From NCBI GenBank assembly GCA_030549495.1, contig JAUIRK010000855.1, positions 878,001 through 942,000 of the forward strand: DNA of 64,000 nt, read 5' to 3'. A model generated the notes under the pieces. The model was given only the letters and a program-made list of their open reading frames with translations. It was not told the DNA's origin and made no database searches. Each line of letters starts with the position of its first letter. Within the stretch, counting starts at the first letter, position 1. Shown here piece by piece: positions 48,601 to 51,123 of this stretch. The stretch comes from Nectonema munidae (taxonomy: Eukaryota; Nematomorpha; Nectonematoida; Nectonematidae). Made by a program: the position numbers and the translations under genes.

Positions 48601-48998
48601 AATGTATTACTTTCTTCAAAGGCATTTTGAAGTTGTTTTTTTTAATTTGAACTTCAATAGTTTGAGTTTTGGAGTGAAAATACGCAGCTGTTCAAAAGCT
48701 TTGACTTAACTGAGCGTATTTTGCTTCCATTTTTCAGGTTTACTTGAAAGTGTACGCTAGCTTCTCGTGCGCCAAGTCCATTTCTGCCTACTCCATTTGT
48801 TGTGGGCCTAGTGACGTTGAGTTGGCGTCCAGTGCCATTCTCTTCATCCCGAAGACATTTTTTGTCTCCACCATCTCCTCCAACTCTTTTTTCTCCTGTC
48901 CCGAAGTATTCGTCAACGATCGACGCGTCGAGTATCACGACTTCCAAGACTCTCTCGTCTTCAAAAACATGTTCTTCATCTACATCAACCACTTTTGA
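6470..48998 (+). CDS. ZO / tight-junction protein homologue (MAGUK), multi-exon gene
   Basis: This is a scaffold of the zonula occludens family (vertebrate ZO-1/2/3, fly polychaetoid), expected on the cytoplasmic face of cell-cell junctions linking membrane proteins to actin. The family architecture is complete: PDZ1 about residues 10-100, PDZ2 about 120-200, acidic linker about 250-295, PDZ3 about 352-440, SH3 about 450-560, GUK-like about 625-785, Ser/Pro tail, ZU5 about 1097-1218. Exons to the end of GUK sum to 2397 nt (799 codons), and all junction phases agree. With two weak microexons the model is about 1,218 aa, near ZO-2 in length and much shorter than ZO-1. The ZU5 domain argues against a ZO-3-like form. 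Four introns are only 54-69 nt; others exceed 4 kb and are full of transposons. Sequence is highly divergent from vertebrates, and the PDZ1-PDZ2 spacer is unusually short. The family assignment is firm; exact exon edges in the tail are not. Confidence 0.9.
6889..6991 (+). CDS. ZO exon 2: second half of PDZ1
   Basis: It follows acceptor TTGTTAG and reads VNDRILIANGISLINVTYPT then AVSVLRDSGNELHL, matching ZO-1 NDRVAMVNGVSMDNVEHAFA. Phase 2 in, phase 0 out, with a consensus donor GTAAGT. Confidence 0.92.
8279..8414 (+). mobile_element. tRNA-derived SINE, family A, copy 2
   Basis: A short copy (8293-8400) with A-box-like TGGTTAGGTACTCGG and B box GGTTCGATCCCGC. It is flanked by a perfect 14-bp target duplication TTTGTGTTCAAGTT at 8279-8292 and 8401-8414. 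It lacks the first bases seen in the other copies, so it is slightly 5'-truncated. The 3' end is ACCCCTTTACC. Confidence 0.88.
9966..10125 (+). mobile_element. tRNA-derived SINE, family A, copy 3
   Basis: It starts TCGGGGCGTGAGTAAGGTTG and carries the tRNA-like head and the shared body TCATAGTTCGATACAAGC..GATGAAAACACCCCAC. The B box is intact except for one base (GCTTCGATCCCGC). I could not define a clear target duplication. Confidence 0.75.
11655..12492. mobile_element. Tigger/pogo-type DNA transposon, non-autonomous
   Basis: The ends are inverted. The left is CAGTGAAATCTGTTTATAAG (11657); the right, read inward, is GAGTAAAATCCGTCTGCTAT (from 12490). They share further ATAACGAAAT-like subterminal motifs. 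TA dinucleotides flank both sides (11655-11656, 12491-12492), as expected for the Tc1/mariner-pogo group. The interior has no intact transposase. The right end lies only 36 nt before the PDZ2 exon. Confidence 0.8.
12528..12740 (+). CDS. ZO exon 3: PDZ1-PDZ2 spacer and first half of PDZ2
   Basis: After acceptor GATTGTTTAG the exon reads IVKRRACAKN, closing PDZ1, a short spacer, then LRVTLTKSSKK..INLLLGQRVFIKES and NSNDQIIQ. This aligns with ZO-1 PDZ2 (KVTLVKSRKNEEYGLRLASH IFVKE..EGDVVLKI). The carboxylate loop is INLLLG instead of YGLRLA, an unusual variant. 71 codons, phase 0 to 0. The spacer is about 20 residues, against roughly 80 in ZO-1. Confidence 0.88.
12741..15328. other. ZO intron 3
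   Basis: A 2.6-kb intron. The first 1.25 kb and the last 400 bp show no supportable feature; the middle is a Tc1-type relic (13999-14929). Confidence 0.6.
13999..14929 (+). mobile_element. Tc1/mariner-type transposon relic
   Basis: The terminal inverted repeats are near-identical: GAGTGGCGTGCAAAAGTTTT at 13999 and, from the right end inward, CAGTGGCGTGCAAAAGTTTT. A TA precedes the left end; the right flank is TG. The interior retains pieces of a Tc1 transposase, most clearly LFSDETKLSF (about 14780-14812), corresponding to the second catalytic Asp region (W/FSDES/TKF). Multiple stops make it inactive. Confidence 0.85.
15329..15560 (+). CDS. ZO exon 4: end of PDZ2 and Ser/Pro linker
   Basis: Reads MNSLSIDDFSLNDAQKIIER then TKDRLQFTILK, matching ZO-1 INGTVTENMSLTDAKTLIER SKGKLKMVVQ. 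The helix-B/strand-6 half of PDZ2 is complete. A Ser/Pro-rich linker follows (SLRASEANVSLSLNSPKPAS). The donor at 15561 is GTACTT, chosen because it keeps phase (ends phase 1) with the next exon. The frame stays open further, so the exact end is less certain. Confidence 0.8.
15620..15767 (+). CDS. ZO exon 5: acidic linker
   Basis: After a 59-nt intron with acceptor TATTGTTAG the exon encodes NNQLCSTTTKETIDINNN and an acidic run (DDEDEDDDYINKEEG). Entry in phase 1 and exit in phase 2 at donor GTGATT match both neighbours. The charge-rich linker between PDZ2 and PDZ3 is typical of ZO proteins, though the residues themselves are not conserved. Confidence 0.7.
16769..17457. mobile_element. TIR element (Tc1/mariner-like MITE) carrying a minisatellite
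   Basis: Inverted repeats of about 72 bp face each other: 16769-16842 starts GAGGTAGCAAAATATGAACA and 17386-17457 ends with its reverse complement. TA lies outside both ends (..TATAT|GAGG and CCTCA|TAG). The interior has no coding capacity but contains a 28-bp tandem array and an internal degraded copy of the terminal motif (AATGTGAACAGAAAGTT, about 16964-16980). TIR length and the TA flank fit a mariner-type MITE; the family is inferred. Confidence 0.75.
16846..17184 (+). repeat. 28-bp minisatellite
   Basis: The unit is GAATCATCGTAGTATACAGG plus TTGGAGAT. Six consecutive, slightly diverged units run from 17017 to 17184, and about two more lie at 16846-16900. A single unit is present in the inverted relative at 41.9 kb, so the array expanded inside this copy. 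Confidence 0.85.
17769..18415 (+). repeat. Tandem duplication, period 322 bp
   Basis: 17769-18090 and 18091-18415 are almost identical. Both start TTTTAAATTTATTAGAAAAA and end GCCCATAAAAAATGCTTT. The few differences (for example GGTATTTC versus TGGTAATTC) imply a recent duplication. Confidence 0.92.
18537..19064 (+). repeat. Tandem duplication, period 264 bp
   Basis: AACCACACACGCGTGCTAAA occurs at 18541 and 18805 and the following 260 bp match nearly base for base, including TGTCGGTATAAATATAACGA. The unit is GC-richer than its surroundings at its start. Confidence 0.92.
19047..19735 (+). repeat. Tandem duplication, period about 344 bp, older
   Basis: GTACATT..ATCGACATTTTTCACTT at 19047 recurs at 19391 as GTACATTCGATCAACATTTT, followed in both by TTATACTGACC, TACTGACCCATAAAAAG and TTAATTTTCGACAGTTTT. 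Divergence is higher than in the two preceding duplications. Confidence 0.85.
20944..21068 (+). CDS. ZO exon 6: linker before PDZ3
   Basis: After TTTTTCTTTAAG the exon reads LQLKERRENMKETPNSSSEK and VIPPKLGNIPLDSEKSVTFD, a basic then polar linker. Phase 2 in and phase 1 out agree with exons 5 and 7; the donor is GTAAGC. There is no clear homology to vertebrate linkers; support comes from phase and splice sites. Confidence 0.72.
21123..21301 (+). CDS. ZO exon 7: first half of PDZ3
   Basis: Separated from exon 6 by a 54-nt intron. It encodes a Ser-rich lead-in then REITLKRSQSEAQGSLGIRL VGGNAVGIFVASVQANSLAN, matching ZO-1 PDZ3 (KFRKGDSVGLRLAGGNDVGI FVAGV). The LGIRL loop is canonical. Phase 0 out at GTTTCA. 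Confidence 0.92.
21302..23068. other. ZO intron 7
   Basis: 1.8 kb of AT-rich DNA. Around 22770-22900 a tRNA-like stretch (GGTTGATGCTCACGCACACC, then AGTTCAAACCTC) may be a decayed SINE. Nothing else is supported. Confidence 0.5.
23069..23256 (+). CDS. ZO exon 8: second half of PDZ3 and entry to SH3
   Basis: Reads GLMSGDKIISVNSQCMHGLT REEAVVYLLSNANKPEICLK then VQQCALHLNKII and SPGDDFYVR. It aligns with ZO-1 GLEEGDQILRVNNVDFTNII REEAVLFLLDL and GDSFYIR, the conserved junction between PDZ3 and SH3. Phase 0 in, phase 2 out at GTTTGG. Confidence 0.93.
23485..23880 (-). mobile_element. LINE 3'-end fragment with trinucleotide tail
   Basis: On the minus strand this resembles the extreme C-terminus of a non-LTR reverse transcriptase (VKIRMICGLTLKDK, DLNWPGWKILRRI, ending VGGPAHS..LMRLIMAVKME), with several stops. 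It ends in (ATG)n, seen here as CATCATCATCATCATCATCA at 23483-23502, a usual LINE 3' tail. It is 5'-truncated and inactive. Confidence 0.65.
24250..25440 (-). mobile_element. Possible retroelement gag-like fossil
   Basis: A GC-richer block with minus-strand fragments of helical, gag-like composition. These include a peptide around 25000 with AEATIDDLEEELI and one at 24914-24720 with SINSATFTRIAGSL. It is old and broken, no terminal repeats were found, and the family (BEL/Pao or other) cannot be settled from the sequence. It could also be an unrelated decayed gene. Confidence 0.3.
25855..25948 (+). CDS. ZO exon 9: SH3 part 1
   Basis: After TATTATTTCAG it reads ANYTYVPSCSSSRENDDFML PVHAGNIYHVK, matching ZO-1 THFEYEKESPYGLSFNKGEV FRVV at the start of the SH3 domain. 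Phase 2 in, phase 0 out at GTATCT. Confidence 0.85.
25949..27132. other. ZO intron 9
   Basis: AT-rich intron; I see no repeat end or exon. Confidence 0.5.
27133..27271 (+). CDS. ZO exon 10: SH3 part 2
   Basis: After TTTTCTCTTAG it reads DTLYAGNVGFWYACLVHRHK, matching ZO-1 DTLYNGKLGSWLAIRIGKNH with the conserved SH3 Trp. An Asn/Ser-rich insert follows (NNTSQNSGKSNSSNNSK), longer than in vertebrate SH3 domains. Phase 0 in, phase 1 out. Confidence 0.87.
27330..27407 (+). CDS. ZO exon 11: SH3 end
   Basis: After a 58-nt intron the exon reads DSIEISFFYAKIPNESRAID IVSRR, matching ZO-1 ERGIIPNKNRAEQLASVQ. The IPN..RA motif is the family-typical last SH3 strand. Phase 1 to phase 1, donor GTATGT. Confidence 0.85.
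27408..29604. other. ZO intron 11
   Basis: 2.2 kb, AT-rich. A slightly GC-richer stretch at 29020-29400 is open for 63 codons, but I see no splice sites or homology. Confidence 0.5.
29605..29727 (+). CDS. ZO exon 12: basic hinge between SH3 and GUK
   Basis: Reads GDINGVGKASTFLKRHLTKR SRSLAREDSSATLKHRQQIQ, matching ZO-1 GGDRADFWRFRGLRSSKRNL RKSREDL. The clustered basic residues form the HOOK/hinge that regulates SH3-GUK packing in MAGUKs. Phase 1 to phase 1. Confidence 0.88.
29849..30094 (+). mobile_element. tRNA-derived SINE, family B, with 15-bp target duplication
   Basis: A 216-bp element (29864-30079) flanked by TATAATGCTTCTAAT at 29849-29863 and 30080-30094. The head has a tRNA-like A box (GTGGCATGGAGGTTAGACC) and B box (GGGTTTGATTGCC). 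The body has GGCCATCCGGTTGACGTTAG and GAAAGGCATCCGGTC, a core also seen in SINEs of several marine invertebrates. It differs from family A. Confidence 0.92.
30666..30736 (+). CDS. ZO exon 13: lead-in to GUK
   Basis: Reads APSLNCENATPSYFSPYERV ISI, matching ZO-1 KFPAYERVVLRE, which precedes the GUK fold. Phase 1 in, phase 0 out; the donor GTAATC is weak but in phase with exon 14. Confidence 0.82.
30737..31859. other. ZO intron 13, first part
   Basis: AT-rich, nothing recognised. Confidence 0.5.
31860..32720 (-). mobile_element. ZBED5-like hAT, 3' part, minus strand
   Basis: The reverse complement matches 59590-60420 nearly throughout. It includes codons for the C-terminal transposase region (DFSIEMGQSNADVAKMA, then a FATTYECE-like stretch with shifted frames), the 3' untranslated part and the element end (GGAGCTAAAAGATTTTTCTC). 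Transposase frames are broken. Confidence 0.8.
32721..33330 (+). mobile_element. ZBED5-like hAT, 5' part, plus strand
   Basis: It begins with the family's 5' sequence (ATGAACAGACCACCATTATT) and runs through GGTGTCCGCGTGCCACAAAG and the N-terminal transposase region (KPVK.ALVVKHS-like, KYGSKSFKKSHN-like) seen also at 3.6 kb and 58.6 kb. It stops after about 600 bp. Together with the preceding minus-strand piece it forms a head-to-head pair. Confidence 0.75.
33331..34446. other. ZO intron 13, last part
   Basis: No feature supported, apart from a short GC-richer patch near 33410-33550 without splice signals. Confidence 0.45.
34447..34602 (+). CDS. ZO exon 14: GUK part 1
   Basis: After TTCTTTTAG the exon reads RPTFCRPVVLLGGCISDLAT NKLCLRFPSTYNNL then SRTKELIEQ, matching ZO-1 FLRPVTIFGPIADVAREKLA ..HTIKQIIDQ. 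The P-loop position is GGCISD rather than a kinase GxGKS/T loop, so no nucleotide kinase activity is expected, as in other ZO proteins. 52 codons, phase 0 to 0. Confidence 0.9.
34920..35165 (+). mobile_element. LINE C-terminal coding remnant
   Basis: Encodes KGKRSKGRSLLGWSASLTKR LEEMNFRGVEPQDDSNGDKE SW, the characteristic tail of a non-LTR reverse transcriptase. It is a short 3' fragment in the GUK intron between exons 14 and 15. It was rejected as a host exon for that reason. Confidence 0.7.
35195..35335 (+). mobile_element. tRNA-derived SINE, family A, copy 4
   Basis: Reads GGGGCCGTGAGTACGGTTGG, with A-box-like GGTTAGGTACTGGG and B box GGTTCGATCCCGC, then the shared body ending GATGAAAACATCCCAC. 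The oligo-A that follows (AAAAAAAC) may be the tail. It lies about 130 bp before exon 15. Confidence 0.82.
35468..35699 (+). CDS. ZO exon 15: GUK part 2
   Basis: After TTGATAG it reads GIHAFLHIPSISLSSFPLQP IILLIRVPLKR, matching ZO-1 DKHALLDVTPNAVDRLNYAQ WYPIVVFLNP. An Asn-rich patch (TCLNNNNNTLNTS) and KKSLDFCSKLLKSYPNLFT then match the RKSARKLYERSHKLRKNNHH LF helix region. 77 codons plus one base; phase 0 in, phase 1 out at GTTTGC. The core residues expected for GMP binding are poorly kept. Confidence 0.87.
35794..36059. mobile_element. hAT-type MITE with 8-bp duplication
   Basis: A 250-bp element (35802-36051) between GTCTAACT at 35794-35801 and 36052-36059. Ends: TACTGGTTCTTAACCTGGGT on the left and, inward from the right, CACGGGTTCTTA. 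The length, short imperfect TIRs and 8-bp duplication place it in hAT. No coding capacity. Confidence 0.9.
36060..38162. other. ZO intron 15, remainder
   Basis: AT-rich; CATCATCATCATTCATT at 37141-37157 may be the tail of a LINE relic. No exon seen. Confidence 0.45.
38163..38290 (+). CDS. ZO exon 16: GUK end
   Basis: After TTTTTTTCAG the exon reads DEIEINEEVDWLAKIHKAIQ KRQVSKIWIRSQ, matching ZO-1 LNSMNDGWYGALKEAIQQQQ NQLVWVSEG, the last helix and strand of GUK. Phase 1 in, phase 0 out at GTACAG. Confidence 0.9.
38500..38516. repeat. (AG)n microsatellite
   Basis: A pure AGAGAG run of 17 bp in intron 16. Confidence 0.85.
39252..40319. repeat. Foldback-type element with long inverted arms
   Basis: The left arm (39252-39750) and right arm (39888-40319) are reverse complements over most of their length, with a loop of about 140 bp. 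Matching landmarks are TATACC..TTCTAAACGG, GCGCGTAATATTATGTGCG versus CGCACACAATATTACGCGC, and TAGTAACATAGAATTAAA versus its complement. Each outer arm end carries 21-bp direct subrepeats (TTTTTTAAATTCTAAAGTGTC), about five to six on the left (39277-39390) and three on the right (40243-40305). The open frame at 40135-40365 (KKDTLEFKKDTLEF) is only a translation of these subrepeats. Confidence 0.9.
40666..40699 (+). CDS. Candidate ZO microexon between GUK and tail
   Basis: Exon 16 ends in phase 0 but exon 17 must be entered in phase 1, so at least one exon lies between. This 34-bp stretch (acceptor ATATTAG, donor GTGATC) reads ELGKAPKAFKN, has the required length class and stays open. The donor is weak and there is no homology; it is offered only as the best candidate I found. 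Confidence 0.2.
40880..41950 (-). repeat. Inverted relative of the 17-19 kb repeat field
   Basis: The reverse complement follows 16995-17930 and part of 18.7 kb in order: CATGGAATAGAAATCATCGT, CCCGCGTTCAACCGTACAGG, TTAATTTATAAAAAACCGAA, ATCTACAAATAAATT, then TGTCGGTATAAATATAAC. It has a single minisatellite unit and no tandem duplications, so it approximates the unexpanded form. The 72-bp TIRs are not evident here. Confidence 0.8.
41951..42827. other. ZO intron 16, last part
   Basis: Very AT-rich, low-complexity; no exon or repeat end identified. Confidence 0.5.
42831..43073 (+). CDS. ZO exon 17: Ser/Asn-rich tail
   Basis: Reads IFRQFSQRHEKAAYGLEASQ KMNSNHTSGPVIQNGLSLSS SFLYRKLKERLHRNNSTTAT. 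The frame is fixed by exon 18 (phase 1 out, donor GTATGT). The acceptor is a tandem TTTTAGCAG: splicing after either AG (42828 or 42831) keeps the frame and changes one residue. No domain recognised. Confidence 0.75.
43074..44266. other. ZO intron 17
   Basis: AT-rich; short open frames at 43385 and 43933 have no splice support or homology. Confidence 0.5.
44267..44399 (+). CDS. ZO exon 18: tail
   Basis: After CTTTGTTAG it reads DTILELENVFKKNKDATLLK SQGHQRNPFPASKVKSSSLS. Phase 1 in, phase 2 out, donor GTTTCT. Unrecognised tail sequence, possibly with a short coiled stretch. Confidence 0.72.
44469..44521 (+). CDS. ZO exon 19: tail
   Basis: A 69-nt intron precedes it. Acceptor TTTCCACAG, peptide GVTGHLTRSSSKIDFDA, donor GTAAAT. 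Phase 2 in, phase 1 out. Confidence 0.68.
44522..45015. other. ZO intron 19, first part
   Basis: An 84-codon open frame (44794-45048) follows an acceptor-like TTTTAG but is not in phase with exon 19 and lacks a donor in frame, so I leave it as intron. Confidence 0.45.
45016..46060 (+). mobile_element. ZBED5-like hAT, internally deleted copy
   Basis: The 5' end matches the other copies (CCTCTAAAATAACTTAGAGG..CCCTATGAACACACCAG at about 45033-45117) and the 3' part matches 60049-60400 (GATCACTACTCATCGCATGT, AAATCTTCGGGAAACTGA, CATTATTCGACAATC). The transposase region is missing, leaving a roughly 1-kb non-autonomous derivative in the ZO tail intron. Confidence 0.75.
46061..47164. other. ZO intron 19, last part
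   Basis: AT-rich DNA; a 43-bp exon-like stretch at 46337-46379 was rejected on reading phase. Otherwise nothing supported. Confidence 0.5.
47165..47223 (+). CDS. ZO exon 20: acidic tail segment
   Basis: Acceptor TTTTTTCAG. Entered with the single base carried from exon 19 it reads VQGSMMSDLYEEEPIRVLP; the other two frames contain a stop or basic filler. Donor GTAAAA leaves phase 0. Confidence 0.55.
47369..47385 (+). CDS. Candidate 17-bp ZO microexon
   Basis: Exon 20 leaves phase 0 and exon 22 needs phase 2. A strong acceptor (CAACTTTATTCCAG) is followed by 17 bp encoding ANYFV plus two bases and then GTAGTT, which exactly reconciles the phases and joins to PQPPPIAPKP. Supported only by phase and acceptor quality. 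Confidence 0.35.
47485..47944 (+). CDS. ZO exon 22: Pro-rich tail and start of ZU5
   Basis: Reads PQPPPIAPKPRLIPKSPVVE with PxxP-type motifs, then SKGHKPEPPERKKPFDVSSS and LIGYVSRHLGPDGGKLVCNM TNVILSVHASSLSAVKE. The last part matches ZO-1 VVATARGIFNSNGGVLSSIE TGVSIIIPQGAIPEGVEQ, the beginning of the ZU5 domain. 153 codons plus one base; phase 2 in, phase 0 out at GTTGGA. The composition is GC-richer than the flanks. Confidence 0.9.
47945..48737. other. ZO last intron
   Basis: AT-rich; no repeat end or exon recognised. Confidence 0.5.
48738..48998 (+). CDS. ZO last exon: end of ZU5 and stop
   Basis: After CATTTTTCAG the exon reads VYLKVYASFSCAKSISAYSI CCGPSDVELASSAILF and ends FKNMFFIYINHF, stop TGA. 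It matches ZO-1 QEIYFKVC..CGP..VELRL and the terminal VSVLIDHF. 86 codons plus stop. The other open frames over this exon are shadows. Confidence 0.9.
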   Translation, partial: VYLKVYASFSCAKSISAYSICCGPSDVELASSAILFIPKTFFVSTISSNSFFSCPEVFVNDRRVEYHDFQDSLVFKNMFFIYINHF

Positions 48999-49120
48999 CT
49001 TGTTCACTCCGCATAATAATCTATCATTTCCGAATTATTTTCTTTTTTATTATTTTTTATTATAGCAACACGTTCTTATTGACCAAAGCTTATTTCAAGA
49101 TTTTTATGAAATTTTTTTTT

Positions 49121-49126
49121 AATAAA
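49121..49126 (+). terminator. Poly(A) signal AATAAA of the ZO gene
   Basis: Canonical hexamer 123 nt after the stop codon. A second one lies at 49460-49465; either could be used. Confidence 0.5.
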
Positions 49127-49377
49127 TTTCTATCCCTTTTCAATGACATCTCATTTTGCTCATCCAAATCGCACTTTGGTTGTCGGCGAAGTCTCCTTTT
49201 CGTTATCCACCATTTACGTTTTTTCAACGAGATCTCGTGTCGACGAAATCTTCTGTAATGTGTGTCCTTATTTTCGTTCCATGTAACACGACTCCTAGTA
49301 AATTAGATTCCAGGTCATTTAATTCCCGTTTTCGAGTTTTAAGTATCCCGGGGTATGGCATGCTTAAGTGTTTAATG

Positions 49378-49445
49378 TGTATGTATGTATTTGTCGGTGT
49401 GTATGCATGGATTCGTATGTATGTGTGGATGTATTTTTGTGTCAG
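49378..49445 (+). repeat. TG/TATG-rich simple repeat in the 3' flank
   Basis: Degenerate GTATG units (GTGTATGTATGTATTTG...GTATGTATGTGTGGATG). It may be part of the 3' UTR if the distal poly(A) site is used. Confidence 0.6.
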
Positions 49446-49469
49446 GCGTGATTCATGCCAATAAATAAG

Positions 49470-50260
49470 AAAGATTGTGTTAGGAATGTCAAAAAATGTT
49501 ACGCAAATGAATGTATGCAGGATTGCGCTAATTCTAAGTCTAGGCAAATTGAGTGCCCGGTTTATTAAAATTAACAAGCTAATTAGTGAATAATTTCAGC
49601 TAGAGTGATGAACTCCTTTTCTTAGATTTTAAGGATTTTTAGTGTTAGATATATTTTTTTTAATCTGCTGAATCCAGTGGTAATGTATATTTTTTGTGGA
49701 AAATCAAACCTGTCAAAAAATGATTTGAATATGAAAGCCCATGTCAAAATTTAAATTGTTATTGAAATACTTATAAAAAGTTTTTTACATATACATATAT
49801 ATACACATTTTCAAGTATCAACTAAACCTCTAAAATTTCTAAAAAGTGTTCATGTTTATTGATAAAATTAAATATATATATATATAAGTGTTATGCATTC
49901 AATACTGTACATAAATATAAATTTTCAAGGCCGTATATAATATACAACCTATGTTATAAGCTTAACTACAGACAATATCAAAATTTTGTAGCGATTTTAG
50001 GAAAAGTCACGAAATTTGAAGGGATATGGTTCATTAATAAAAATTTATATTTTGTTTTGAACAAGCAGGACTGACTTGGCACACTCAGTATTCATTTAAC
50101 ACTATCTGAGGCAGGGGGAGGGGGGGGGGGCGGAATCTGCCCGCGTAAATTTCAATGCACTGTTTTGGAAAAAGTACTTTAGATATTATGTTGAAACCTT
50201 GTGACTTTTCTTAAATATTTATAAAAATTCTAAAAGTTCATATTAACAGTATTGTTAATT
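49470..50260. other. AT-rich intergenic DNA
   Basis: No gene. A G-run (about 50117-50130) followed by CGGAATCTGCCCGCG resembles the hAT-associated G tracts elsewhere. Confidence 0.45.
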
Positions 50261-50261
50261 T

Positions 50262-50440
50262 TCAATGGTTGTTAGGGTGTACCTTTCAGCTTAACAGTTG
50301 AAGGTCGGGGGTTCGATCCCCAAGGATCCCAACTCTAAAAACAAATTCACAAAAACTGTGATTAACCATCTTAAGCATAATGCGAGCATATAGCCTACAC
50401 CTGAAAGTGTTTTGATACTCCAACCAACCATAACAATGAG
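50262..50440 (+). mobile_element. tRNA-derived SINE, third type
   Basis: A tRNA-like head with GGTTGTTAGGGTGTACC and a canonical B box GGGTTCGATCCCC (50309-50321), then a non-tRNA body ending near CCAACCAACCATAACAATG. It differs from families A and B. No clear target duplication; it could also be a decayed tRNA pseudogene. Confidence 0.6.
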
Positions 50441-51123
50441 ATAGTATTTATCAATGAAAAAGTATAGACTTTTGAAGATGATTTTAGGACTATTCAAGTT
50501 ATTTTTATTAATACCTTATGTTGGCTTTTTATCTCATTAGCTTGTGTTTTTATCATATGATTAATCAGATATATTTTTGAAATCAATTATTCATTAAAAA
50601 ATTAATTTATGCCTACATAAAAATTTATATGATTTTTGGCAACTAAAACACAGGAACACATTTGATTTCTCTACGCTGCCTATAACTGTATATTGTAGTT
50701 TTAAAAATTTTTCAGCATTATCTTGTTTAATATAAAAAAGTATGATTGTGTTCCATATGTTTGTATCAGCAAGGATCAAAACTAAACTAAAAAAAATAAA
50801 ATTTTAGGGAACATATTGATATAAAAATTGAATCTGGATTTTACATAATTAGAAACAAAATTAATCTTGAAAAAAACAAGGTAAAAATTGACATACTAAA
50901 ATATCTATCATTTTGAAACTCACAAAACATAAATAGATTACGTAAATTTTACAAAGTTTTGTTTTTTTTATATAAAAAATATTTTCAAATTTTTATTTTT
51001 CTTTTATAGCCCCAAACAATTCTAGTTTATATTTTGAAATTTTTTTATTAATTTTGCTAATTATTTTTTTTTCTAATAATAATCATTATAATCTATTAGA
51101 GATTTTAAATAAACATTTATACC

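Noticed and set aside
48654-49007. 117-codon minus-strand open frame over the last ZO exon
   Set aside because: Shadow of the ZU5 exon; the plus-strand frame has homology and matching splice phase.
50262-50345. Functional tRNA gene
   Set aside because: Only the A and B boxes fit; acceptor and anticodon stems do not pair as far as I can fold by eye, so it is listed as a SINE.
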